Below the pieces are notes generated by a model. That model was not told where the DNA came from and searched no databases. It saw only the letters and a list, made by a program, of their open reading frames with translations. This document shows, in pieces, positions 28,331 through 36,107 of a DNA stretch of 38,017 bases (position 1 is the first letter of the stretch; the number at the start of each line of letters is the position of its first letter). Location: the NCBI GenBank assembly GCA_012033595.1, contig JAAUQL010000057.1, forward strand, positions 1 to 38,017, written 5' to 3'. This DNA is from Cyclobacteriaceae bacterium (GTDB lineage Bacteria; Bacteroidota; Bacteroidia; Cytophagales; Cyclobacteriaceae). A program made the position numbers and the translations under genes.

Positions 28331-29265
28331 TGAAACCACTATATTACCTGGCAACTATATTGTTGCTGATGCTTTGGTTCGAACCAGCCATGGCACAACA
28401 AAAACCCGCTATTTCCCAGTATATGTTTAGTGGCTTATTGCTCAATCCTGCCTATGCTGGCAGGCACGAATATACCTCGTTCACGGCCATGTACAGGGAT
28501 CAGTGGGTCAATGTGCCCGGATCGCCTAAAACCACCACCCTTACCGGACAGACAGGATTCAAGGATAGGAATATCGGTGCAGGATTTCTGATTAATGAAG
28601 ACAAAATAGGCGTGCACAGCAATCTATCGGCCTATGGCAGCTATGCCTATTTTATCAAATTCAGGAACGGCGCCAAATTTTCGATGGGTTTGCAGGGTGG
28701 CGTAGATATTTTGCGTTCCGACTGGAGCAAGCTTACCACGTATGATCAAGACGATCCTTTATTTGCAGGTAGCGAAATAAACTATTTCCCTAATTTCGGA
28801 ACGGGCTTTTTCTACTTTTCCGAAGATCTATACGTCGGGCTTTCGGTGCCTTATATTTTATCAGGTAAGAAAACTACGAATGACGATTTTTATAGGAATA
28901 TTCGGCATTCGCGCAATTATTATCTGACCGCCGGAAAAGTATTTGACCTGAGTCCAAAATTGAAATTTAAGCCCTCCATGTTGCTGCGTGTCGAAGATAA
29001 TATGCCTTTGGCCATCGACCTCAATGCCAACCTGTTTTACGATGAAATTATCGATGTTGGCCTGAGTTACCGGCAGGGAGATGCCATTATTGCTATTATG
29101 GGTCTTCAACTCAATAAGTATATGAAGTTCAGCTATGCGTACGATTATATCACCTCTAAGCTGACAACCTATACCAAAGGCACACATGAATTGATGCTCC
29201 AATACAGGATCAACTTCCATGCTCCCCGACACAACAGGATGTGCCCGCAACCCCAGTACTTTTAG
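28327..29265 (+). CDS. PorP/SprF-family T9SS outer-membrane protein
   Basis: 312 residues. The signal peptide ends at PAMAQQ, then KPAISQYMFSGLLLNPAYAG and FTAMYRDQWVNVPGSPKT, the family hallmark. It closes with an aromatic Phe (CPQPQYF) as outer-membrane barrels do. SprF is needed for secretion or surface attachment of its paired type B cargo such as SprB. The ATG overlaps the stop of the giant protein gene by four bases (ATGA), indicating translational coupling and a dedicated pair. A second ATG at 28330 is also possible. Unlike the PorP protein at 13487, it has no SPOR extension. It is convergent with the membrane-protein gene ending at 29318. Confidence 0.92.
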   Translation: MMKPLYYLATILLLMLWFEPAMAQQKPAISQYMFSGLLLNPAYAGRHEYTSFTAMYRDQWVNVPGSPKTTTLTGQTGFKDRNIGAGFLINEDKIGVHSNLSAYGSYAYFIKFRNGAKFSMGLQGGVDILRSDWSKLTTYDQDDPLFAGSEINYFPNFGTGFFYFSEDLYVGLSVPYILSGKKTTNDDFYRNIRHSRNYYLTAGKVFDLSPKLKFKPSMLLRVEDNMPLAIDLNANLFYDEIIDVGLSYRQGDAIIAIMGLQLNKYMKFSYAYDYITSKLTTYTKGTHELMLQYRINFHAPRHNRMCPQPQYF

Positions 29266-29317
29266 CTGTCGCTAATGGCTGGTCGCAGGCTACCAATGCC
29301 TATCCCGATTATTGGAG

Positions 29318-29662
29318 CTATTGGTTCGACTTGCTCAAGCCGCCAAATAGTCCGTTGACTATGGAAAGCAGGATGCTGAAAAACAGGGCCCACCAAAAAC
29401 CATCTACAGTAAAGCCGGGGACTATGGCATCGGCCAGTAATATCAAAATGGTGTTGATGACCAGCAGGAATAAGCCTAGAGTGAAAATAGTAATGGGGAT
29501 AGTGAGAATGACCAGAAATGGTTTGACCAAAATATTCAATAAACCTAAAATAACGGCCACGACAATGGCGACGAAAAATCCATCGACATGGGCGCCCGGC
29601 AAGATGTGCGCACAAACAAACACAGCAAGTGAAGAGAGCAAAAGGCTGATGATAAATTTCAT
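29318..29662 (-). CDS. small four-helix membrane protein, phage holin family 4 (YvlD-like)
   Basis: 114 residues with four hydrophobic helices (MKFIISLLLSSLAVFVCA; GFFVAIVVAVILGLLNIL; FLVILTIPITIFTLGLFLLV with INTILILLAD; GFWWALFFSILLSIVNGLFG). LNILVKPFLVILTIPIT and the conserved VDGFWWAL are standard for Pfam phage_holin_4_2. Despite the name most members are chromosomal, of unknown or envelope-stress-related function. There is no phage context here. Confidence 0.88.
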   Translation of the reverse strand: MKFIISLLLSSLAVFVCAHILPGAHVDGFFVAIVVAVILGLLNILVKPFLVILTIPITIFTLGLFLLVINTILILLADAIVPGFTVDGFWWALFFSILLSIVNGLFGGLSKSNQ

Positions 29663-29916
29663 AGTTGAAAATCATTTGGTTTGGCACAAGATAATTGCTT
29701 TAATCCTGCTTCTGAAAAAAACAGGATAAAAACCCGGGATTTGTGTAGAAAAAATACCGGGCAGGTAGTTTGCTTGTCTGCGCTGCATCGCCACCGTACC
29801 TTCTGTTTATCAGGTATTGCCGCGAATGGCTCAGCAACCATCTGCTTGCAAAATACGCCGGAAGTGCTGCTCTAAATTTTTATTCCGCCTATCGGCGCCA
29901 ATGGGTATCCGTTTTT

Positions 29917-30501
29917 TTAAAGAAAGGGTCTGATGTCGGTAGCGATCATGCCGGCGGTTCTTGCTGCCTGCAAACCGGGGTCTCCATCTTCGAATACCTG
30001 GCAATATTCTGGCGAAACTTGCATGGCCTCAGCACATTTCAAGAAAGTCTCAGGATGCGGCTTACCTTCTTTTACATCGTTTTTGGAAACCAGAATATCG
30101 AAATACTGATCGAGCCCCAAAGCCCGCACGGCCTGCCAGGAATGCGTTCCCGGGCTGCCAGTGCCAATAGACATGGGCAATTTGCCGTGGTTTTTCCTGG
30201 CAAGATTCAACACCACATCTATGGGTTTCAATTGATCGATCATCTTGAGATAGGTGGCTTCTTTGAGGTGGCTATGGGTAGCAGGGTCAAAATCGGTACC
30301 ATGGCGTTCGTTGATGATTTCGAAGATGCGGTCTGAGGGAACACCGGCCAGGGCATAGAACTCATCTTCCGAGAAATCCAATCCCTTTATAGCACATACT
30401 TCTTTCCAGGCCATAAAATGCAAAGGCATGGAATCTACCAAGGTGCCATCCAGATCAAAAATTAAGGCCTTGGCCCGGGGGTCAATAGATAATGTTTTCA
30501 A
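29917..30501 (-). CDS. HAD-family sugar phosphatase/beta-phosphoglucomutase-like
   Basis: 194 residues, HAD subfamily IA with helical cap. IFDLDGTLVDSMPLHF holds the nucleophile Asp16 and acid/base Asp18. SIGTGSPGTHS is motif II, Lys in KEGKPHPETF motif III and FEDGDPGLQAA motif IV. The sequence is closest in pattern to the YqaB fructose-1-phosphatase/beta-phosphoglucomutase group. The gene is on the same strand as, and 232 bases downstream of, the LacI gene; it may belong to the sugar-acid regulon, but no binding site proves this. A weak hairpin (CGCC-GATA-GGCG) after the stop is a poor terminator candidate. Confidence 0.88.
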   Translation of the reverse strand: MKTLSIDPRAKALIFDLDGTLVDSMPLHFMAWKEVCAIKGLDFSEDEFYALAGVPSDRIFEIINERHGTDFDPATHSHLKEATYLKMIDQLKPIDVVLNLARKNHGKLPMSIGTGSPGTHSWQAVRALGLDQYFDILVSKNDVKEGKPHPETFLKCAEAMQVSPEYCQVFEDGDPGLQAARTAGMIATDIRPFL

Positions 30502-30693
30502 GGTATATATATTAGAAATTTAAAAATAGTAATGCGGGAATTAAGCCAATAATCGAAAGAAAAAATCAAGTGTCAAAATGTTTGTGGTGAGTAAGGCTAA
30601 ATTGACATATGCAATATTGGTAGTTATACCTCGAAGTTGCGCTGAGCAATAAATGTTGTTTGCGTTTTCTTTGTTTGGAAAGTAGCCATCAGA

Positions 30694-30709
30694 CCCGGCC
30701 ATGGCCGGG
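30694..30709. repeat. 16-base perfect palindrome downstream of the LacI gene
   Basis: CCCGGCCATGGCCGGG is self-complementary, and GTAG/CTAC on either side could extend it with a bulge. It lies 25 bases after the LacI stop and lacks a T-tract, so a simple terminator is unlikely. A REP-like element or protein site is possible. Confidence 0.5.
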
Positions 30710-30733
30710 CTACCTCCGGCAGCCTGTTTTGTT

Positions 30734-31738
30734 TCAATTGATTTTTTTTACAGAGTCACGCACAATCAACTTGGTGTCGAGATTGATGATGCCGAGGTTA
30801 TCCATGAGTTCGCCTTCTATCTTATTCAGCAAAATTTGCGTTCCTTCTTTACTCATTTCTTCCACCGGCCTGAGTACCGTAGTGAGGGCCGGGGTGAGAT
30901 AGGCAGTAAAACCCATATCGTCGAAGCCTGCAATAGAAAAATGGTCGGGCATAGACAGTCCCCCTTGTTTAATGGCTTTCATGGCTCCAAGAGCCATTTC
31001 GTCATTGGAGCAGAAAATGGCAGTGGGCAATTCTTTTAGCTCCATTATGAGTTTCATTGCCTTGTAGCCACTTTCAAGGTCGTACTTGCCCATAAAGGAA
31101 TATCCTTCGTTAAACTCAAGTCCGGCTTCAAGGTGGGCATTCAGAAAGCCCCGTTTGCGCTTGTAGGTAGTTCTGAATTCTGGCTTGCCCTCAATAATTG
31201 CGATATCGCGATGTCCTTGTTCTATAATGTATTTGGTGAGTTGGTATGCGCCGGCCAGGTCGTCTGAGAGCACTGTCGTCACTTTCTGTCCTACTACCTC
31301 GCGGTTCATGACCACCAGCGGGATTTTTTCTCTGAGTACATGGGCTATAAAAGGGTCGTCATTTGGGCTCTGGCTCATTACTGCGATGCCGTCAAAGTTC
31401 CTTCGGTTGATTTGTTGAAAATCTGCCAGAAGGTCTATGGCATCTACTGCCACGGTATATCGCCCTTTCACGATGCTGTTAACACCCCGGACGGCATTCA
31501 AAAAGAAATTGGCCGTAGTGCCTGTTTTGAGCGTAGAAAAGAAGAGTCCGATATTATAAGATTTGGACAGTACCAGGCTGCGGGCGTTCACGTTAGGCCG
31601 GTAGTTGTGCGCTTTTGCAAGTTCTTTTACACGGTTTTTCGTTTCACTGCTAATCAATGGGCTATCGTTCAACGACCTCGATACGGTAGTATGGGAGACG
31701 TTGAGCATCCTGGCAATATCTTTTATGGTAATACTCAC
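30734..31738 (-). CDS. LacI-family transcriptional regulator
   Basis: 334 residues from GTG 31738. The N-terminal helix-turn-helix is VSITIKDIARMLNVSHTTVS followed by the hinge helix region NYRPNVNARSLVLSKS. The periplasmic-binding-like effector domain follows (IGLFFSTLKTG, GIAVMSQSPND, IAGFDDMGFTAYLTPALTTV). An upstream ATG (31765) would begin inside the terminator hairpin and is rejected, since LacI proteins normally start 3-5 residues before IKDIA. It sits at the 3' end of the sugar-acid operon, so it probably controls it. A suitable palindrome lies in the operon promoter (37002-37015). The effector is likely a sugar acid (inference). Confidence 0.92.
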   Translation of the reverse strand: MSITIKDIARMLNVSHTTVSRSLNDSPLISSETKNRVKELAKAHNYRPNVNARSLVLSKSYNIGLFFSTLKTGTTANFFLNAVRGVNSIVKGRYTVAVDAIDLLADFQQINRRNFDGIAVMSQSPNDDPFIAHVLREKIPLVVMNREVVGQKVTTVLSDDLAGAYQLTKYIIEQGHRDIAIIEGKPEFRTTYKRKRGFLNAHLEAGLEFNEGYSFMGKYDLESGYKAMKLIMELKELPTAIFCSNDEMALGAMKAIKQGGLSMPDHFSIAGFDDMGFTAYLTPALTTVLRPVEEMSKEGTQILLNKIEGELMDNLGIINLDTKLIVRDSVKKIN

Positions 31739-31742
31739 ACTA

Positions 31743-31785
31743 TAAAAAGTAAAACAGCGCCACACTTAAGTTGCGTGGCGCTGTT
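31743..31785 (-). terminator. rho-independent terminator after gnd, immediately before the LacI start
   Basis: On the minus strand, AACAGCGCCAC and GTGGCGCTGTT form an 11-base perfect stem with an 11-base loop, followed by TTACTTTTTA. It ends about 5 bases from the LacI GTG. Since no room is left for a separate promoter, the regulator may be made mainly by read-through. Confidence 0.85.
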
Positions 31786-31802
31786 GGTTCACAGCAATTT
31801 AT

Positions 31803-33256
31803 TTAAACAATATATGTCGATGAGGCGGTATCGCCCCCTCTGCCTGTCCAGTTGGTGTGAAAAAACTCACCTCTTGGCTTGTCGATACGCTCGTACATGT
31901 GCGCACCAAAATAGTCGCGCTGCGCCTGTAACAGATTGGCAGGCAATCGCTCAGCCCTATAGCCATCGAAATAGGCCAGGGCGGTGGTAAGCGCCGGTAC
32001 CGGAATGCCATTGGTGACCGTGGCGGCAATCACCCTGCGCCATGAAGCCTGTGAGCCTTCGATTTTTTCTTTGAAGAATGGATCGATCAGCAGGTTTTTC
32101 AATTCGGGGTTGTTGTCAAATGCCTCCTTGATCTTGCCTAAAAATACCGAGCGGATAATGCATCCGCCACGCCACATCAGCGCAATGCCTCCGTAGTTCA
32201 ATTTCCAGCCGTATTCTTCTGCTGCGGCACTCATCAGCGCGTAGCCCTGGGCATAGGAAACGATTTTGGAAGCATACAAGGCATTCTTCAGATCGTTGAC
32301 GAATGCCTTCTTGTCGCCATCAAATTTGGGTACCGGACCTGAAAGTATTTTGCTGGCTTCTACGCGTTCATCTTTGATGGCCGACAGGCAACGGGCAAAT
32401 ACAGCCTCGCCGATAAGGGTAAGTGGAATGCCCAGGTCGAGCGCAGAAACCGCCGTCCACTTGCCGGTTCCTTTTTGCCCGGCTGTATCGAGAATTTTTT
32501 CTACAATTGGTTCTCCTTTTTCATCGCGATATCCCATTATGTCCCGGGTGATCTCTATCAGGTAGCTGTCCAGTTCGCCTTCATTCCATTCTTTGAATAC
32601 ATCATACATCTCATCTGCCGACATACCGAGGTACTCTTTCATGATCTGATAAGCTTCGCAGATCAACTGCATATCTCCGTATTCAATACCATTGTGCACC
32701 ATTTTCACAAAGTGGCCGGCACCGTTTTCCCCCACCCAGTCGCAGCATGGCGTGCCATCTTCTACTTTGGCTGCTATGGATTGGAAGATAGGTTTTACAT
32801 GCTCCCAGGCCGCTTTTGATCCGCCAGGCATGATGGAGGGCCCCAGGAGGGCGCCTTCTTCGCCACCCGATACGCCGGTGCCGATGTAGAGAAACCCTTT
32901 GCTTTCTACATAGCTGGTTCTGCGGTTGGTGTCCGGGAAATGGGTGTTGCCACCATCAATGATAATATCCCCGGGCTCCAGGTAGGGGAGGATTTGCTCA
33001 ATAAAGTCATCTACGGGCTTGCCAGCTTTTACCAACATCATCACTTTGCGCGGACGCTTCAATGATTTTACCAGTTCTTCGATAGAATGTGCGCCAATAA
33101 AGTTTTTGCCGGCGCCACGCCCATGAATAAAATCATCAACTTTTCTACCGTACGATTGAAAACAGCTACTTTATAGCCTTTGCTTTCCATGTTCAGTACC
33201 AGGTTCTCACCCATTACGGCAAGACCAATAAGTCCAATATCTGCTAATTCGCTCAT
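31803..33256 (-). CDS. gnd: 6-phosphogluconate dehydrogenase, decarboxylating (one single-base frameshift)
   Basis: Oxidises and decarboxylates 6-phosphogluconate to ribulose-5-phosphate with NADP. The N-terminus [19 protein letters not shown] has the GxAxMG dinucleotide loop. VNxRT-type AVFNRTVEK follows. The frame breaks in the run 33141-33144 (TTTT on plus); adding one base restores [20 protein letters not shown] and joins [15 protein letters not shown]. The total is 484 residues, full length for the family (long, homodimeric type). [20 protein letters not shown] carries the catalytic Lys and is intact, as is the C-terminal signature [12 protein letters not shown]. Its place after a kinase and epimerase suggests it is the catabolic exit to the pentose phosphate pathway. 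A terminator follows. Confidence 0.95.
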
Positions 33257-33274
33257 ATTTATTGTTTTTTAGAA

Positions 33275-33323
33275 TTAAGTATTTAGTACACAGTATTTAG
33301 TATTTGGTATTTAGTATTCAGTA
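33275..33323. repeat. heptanucleotide tandem array, consensus TTTAGTA
   Basis: Seven head-to-tail units in perfect 7-base register: TTAAGTA, TTTAGTA, CACAGTA, TTTAGTA, TTTGGTA, TTTAGTA, TTCAGTA. It lies 18 bases upstream of the gnd start, in the 5' untranslated region. Confidence 0.85.
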
Positions 33324-33363
33324 CCAGTGAGCCCTTGTCTTTCAAGTCGGATTATGTGAAAAT

Positions 33364-33392
33364 CAAAACATTCCAAAATTTCAATTGACAAA
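33364..33392 (-). promoter_or_regulatory. possible internal promoter for gnd
   Basis: On the minus strand, TTTG (33392-33389) is followed after 17 bases by ATGTTTTG (33371-33364), close to the Bacteroidota TTTG-N17-TAnnTTTG pattern but with the TA replaced by AT. Confidence 0.3.
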
Positions 33393-33559
33393 TCTTAAAT
33401 GAATTCCAATATCGGTAAATTTAAAATTCTAAGGTCTTATAAGCACATGGTCTTTCGGTTTCCATCATTATTTGCCCTTAGGGGCCTCACCAGACATTTT
33501 GAGCCGGCTCTCATTAATTAGTGTATGGAATTTTATATAAAGTACAAATATCCATACCC

Positions 33560-33604
33560 CTGGCACCCGACAACAAGCCCCCGGCACCCGGCACCCGGCA
33601 CCTA
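33560..33604. repeat. heptanucleotide tandem array, consensus CCGGCAC
   Basis: Six units in 7-base register (CTGGCAC, CCGACAA, CAAGCCC, then CCGGCAC three times). The last bases GCACCTA contain the stop codon of the LarA-family gene (TAG on the minus strand, 33604-33602). Confidence 0.85.
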
Positions 33605-34870
33605 AAACCTGTCTTTAAATGCCCACAGGCCCAGTGCCGGATTAGAAATATAAAATATCTCTTCCCCATCCGGAAGGGTGTTGAACCCGTCTTTCAAAGT
33701 TTCGGGATTGTAGCGACGGGTCATGGTTTGCAGATCGGCATACTTATAATTCACACTTTCTATTTCTGCCTGCGAGAGATGCCCCGGGCAATAGGTAATG
33801 CTAAACCTTCCTTCAGACGACCCGTGAATCAAATGCGCAGTAGCGCTGAGGTTTTTTTGCAATTCCTCATTTTGCCGGGTGAGTTCCAATATCTCGGGTG
33901 TAGTCAAATAGCCATACTTACGGATGAGCCGGTCTATCTCTTTGTCTTCACCAAACTCTTTGAGGCCTGGCGCCAGCACTATGAGTTCCCCCTCGTCGGC
34001 CAGGGCCATCCGGGTTCGGTATATACTTTTGTTGCCCAGCCAGGTGCTCTTAAACTCCGACGGATCGAGGTACACCACCACCTTGTCCAATGGTTTGTCA
34101 AGCATCTCAAAATTGACCTTCAACGAAAGTTCTGCCGCCTTTTCAAAGCATTCCATATCATCGCCAATGTACAAACCCCTGACTACCAATTTGCCCTGGT
34201 CGTCTTTTCCCACCACCGTTTGGAGGTAGATGATGGGCATGTCCTTGGCAAAATGCGCTGATGCATAGTTGAGTACCGACCGTACCGGATTGTTGGCGCG
34301 ACCCATAATGCGTTCCATCCCATAGGCAGCGCCAATAAAGTGACTTTTATTGATGCCCTCTACTCCACCGGTGCCAACAAAAATATTTTTGTTGTAGTTG
34401 GCCATGCCGATTACTTCATGTGGCACTACCTGGCCTATAGACAATATCAGATCGTGCCGTCCTTCTACCAATAGCTTGTTCACCTGAGCCGGCCAGGGAT
34501 AATCTACCCTGTCTTCAGATACCTCTTTGATGTAGGCTGCCGGTACTTCGCCCAGGGTGAGCACGTCGTTTCGCCAATCATGAACCCTGAACAAATTTTT
34601 AGGAACTCCTGCAAACATCTTCTCAATCTGAGGGTCTGTCATGGCGGTATGGGTGCCGAGCGCAGGCAGCACGTCCACCATGCTATCGCCATAGTACTGA
34701 TAAGACAACTGTGTCAATATGCCGGCAAAGGAATGAAACCTGGTGAAATCCGGCGGTATGGCCAGCACACGTTTTTTTGTGCCCAACTGGTCAAAGGCTA
34801 TTTTTAAGCCGTTCTTCATGTCCTCTGATGTCAATACATCACCCAGCGAACCTCTTTGATAATATAGCAT
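33602..34870 (-). CDS. LarA-family nickel-pincer racemase/epimerase (DUF2088), probable D-gluconate 2-epimerase type
   Basis: 422 residues. LarA enzymes invert C2 of 2-hydroxy acids using a nickel-pincer nucleotide. Key residues appear with family spacing: Asp41 and Arg44 in PPDFTRFHS, His74 in ALGTHTAM, His151 in VVPHEVIG, Lys161 in NYNKNIFVG and His177 in NKSHFIGAA. The 151-161-177 spacing equals the 174-184-200 spacing of lactate racemase, where the Lys binds the cofactor. LarA relatives include lactate, malate and phenyllactate racemases and D-gluconate 2-epimerase. The neighbours (mannonate oxidoreductase, sugar kinase, gnd) favour mannonate/gluconate epimerisation (inference). Maturation enzymes LarB, LarC and LarE are not in the window. 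Start ATG 34870; the stop codon lies inside a heptamer array. Confidence 0.88.
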   Translation of the reverse strand: MLYYQRGSLGDVLTSEDMKNGLKIAFDQLGTKKRVLAIPPDFTRFHSFAGILTQLSYQYYGDSMVDVLPALGTHTAMTDPQIEKMFAGVPKNLFRVHDWRNDVLTLGEVPAAYIKEVSEDRVDYPWPAQVNKLLVEGRHDLILSIGQVVPHEVIGMANYNKNIFVGTGGVEGINKSHFIGAAYGMERIMGRANNPVRSVLNYASAHFAKDMPIIYLQTVVGKDDQGKLVVRGLYIGDDMECFEKAAELSLKVNFEMLDKPLDKVVVYLDPSEFKSTWLGNKSIYRTRMALADEGELIVLAPGLKEFGEDKEIDRLIRKYGYLTTPEILELTRQNEELQKNLSATAHLIHGSSEGRFSITYCPGHLSQAEIESVNYKYADLQTMTRRYNPETLKDGFNTLPDGEEIFYISNPALGLWAFKDRF

Positions 34871-34906
34871 GAGTAGAATTATTTAGAATATCATATTTGA
34901 TTTTTA

Positions 34907-34962
34907 GCCCCCAGCCCCCAGAGCCCAGCCCTCAGAGCCCGGTACCCAGCCTTCAGCACCTA
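34907..34962. repeat. heptanucleotide tandem array, consensus GCCCCCA
   Basis: Eight units in perfect 7-base register: GCCCCCA twice, GAGCCCA, GCCCTCA, GAGCCCG, GTACCCA, GCCTTCA, GCACCTA. The last unit supplies the TAG stop codon of the kinase gene (34962-34960, minus strand). The other end approaches the LarA-family start. Confidence 0.88.
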
Positions 34963-36039
34963 GCGTTTCACCCGTGCGTTTCCTTCCCAGATGCTCCATA
35001 CCATTTCTTCATCGGCAGGTTGAGCGTAGTCGGTGAGGAAGGTGGTGGCCATGGCTCCGGTAGCCCAGCCAAAGCGAATCCATTTTTCAGGTTCCCATTG
35101 CCTCAATATGCCGTACAGAAGCCCGCCTACAAAGCCGTCTCCTCCGCCAATGCGGTCGAGCACATGTATGTCGCGGGGATTTACCACATGCCAGTTGTTG
35201 CCCTCCAGCATAATAGCCCCCCATTGATGGTGGTTGGCATGTTCCACTTCTCTAAGGGTGGTGGCAAACACCGAAGCATTGGGAAAGGCGGCTTTGACTC
35301 GGCCAATCATTTCTTTAAAACTATCTATTTTGCTATCCAGTCCTTTTCCGCCGGCTTCTGGCCCTTTTATGCCCAGGCAAAGTTGAAAATCTTCTTCATT
35401 GCCCACCAAAATATCCGAGACAGAAGCAATTTCTTTGAATGCAGCACTCAATTCTTTCTCGCGTCCTTTCCAGAAGGTAGCCCGGTAGTTGAGGTCAAAA
35501 GAAATGGCAGTGCCGTGTTTTTTGGCCGCACGTGCCAGGGCTAGACAAAACTCGCTGGTCTCTGGCGAAAGTGCGGCAATCAAACCTGAAAGATGAATGA
35601 TCTGAACCCCTTCACTTCCAAAAATCCGATCCAGATCAAAGTCTTTTACGTTGAGGGTGGTGCCCACTTCTCCGGCGCGGTCGTTATGTACTCTGGGGCC
35701 CCTGGAACCAAAGCCACTATCGGCTATATTGAATTGGTGGCGGTATCCCCATGGCCCGCCTTGTTCTACTTCCGGTCCCTCAAAGTCAATGTGCCTGCTT
35801 TTGAGGTTGCTTTTGATGAACTGGGCAATAGGACTGCCTTTTACAAACGTGGTAAGCACCTTGGCAGGAAGACCCAGCAGGGAGGAAATGGTAATTACGT
35901 TGGTCTCGGCGCTGGTAGCCTGCATCACAAAGGTATCGCTGCTATGTACCGGTTGGCCGTTGACCGGGGTGATGCGCACACCCATGCTGGTAGGCACCAT
36001 TACGGCATATTTAAAATCTTTCTTTAAGGTAATACTCAT
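34960..36039 (-). CDS. PfkB-family sugar/sugar-acid kinase
   Basis: 359 residues, ribokinase fold, phosphorylating a sugar or sugar acid with ATP. The C-terminal signature DRIGGGDGFVGGLLYGIL carries the catalytic Asp at about 301 and the anion hole. LSGLIAALSPE, ISFDLNYRATFWKG and LVGNEEDF are typical of the 2-keto-3-deoxygluconate kinase/fructokinase subgroup. Family annotation alone suggests KDG kinase. The operon, lacking KDPG aldolase and mannonate dehydratase but containing gnd, suggests gluconate as substrate instead (inference). It lies 68 bases downstream of the SDR gene. The stop is embedded in a heptamer array. Confidence 0.88.
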   Translation of the reverse strand: MSITLKKDFKYAVMVPTSMGVRITPVNGQPVHSSDTFVMQATSAETNVITISSLLGLPAKVLTTFVKGSPIAQFIKSNLKSRHIDFEGPEVEQGGPWGYRHQFNIADSGFGSRGPRVHNDRAGEVGTTLNVKDFDLDRIFGSEGVQIIHLSGLIAALSPETSEFCLALARAAKKHGTAISFDLNYRATFWKGREKELSAAFKEIASVSDILVGNEEDFQLCLGIKGPEAGGKGLDSKIDSFKEMIGRVKAAFPNASVFATTLREVEHANHHQWGAIMLEGNNWHVVNPRDIHVLDRIGGGDGFVGGLLYGILRQWEPEKWIRFGWATGAMATTFLTDYAQPADEEMVWSIWEGNARVKR

Positions 36040-36107
36040 GGTTTCTGATATTTTGGGATGGAATACTATTATTGGTCTTAAATTTTAAACGATCTGGCTT
36101 TTAATGT

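Larger units (their letters stand above)
33257..33601 (-). other. spacer between larA-like gene and gnd
   Basis: 345 bases with no reading frame. It carries heptamer arrays at both ends and a possible internal promoter; each is listed separately. The gnd gene may therefore also be expressed independently of the operon. Confidence 0.6.

Noticed and set aside
29318-29662. Prophage signal from the holin-family protein
   Set aside because: No other phage gene is nearby; this family is common on bacterial chromosomes outside prophages.
33275-34962. CRISPR array interpretation of the heptamer repeats
   Set aside because: Units are 7 bases, directly contiguous, with no spacers and no cas genes.
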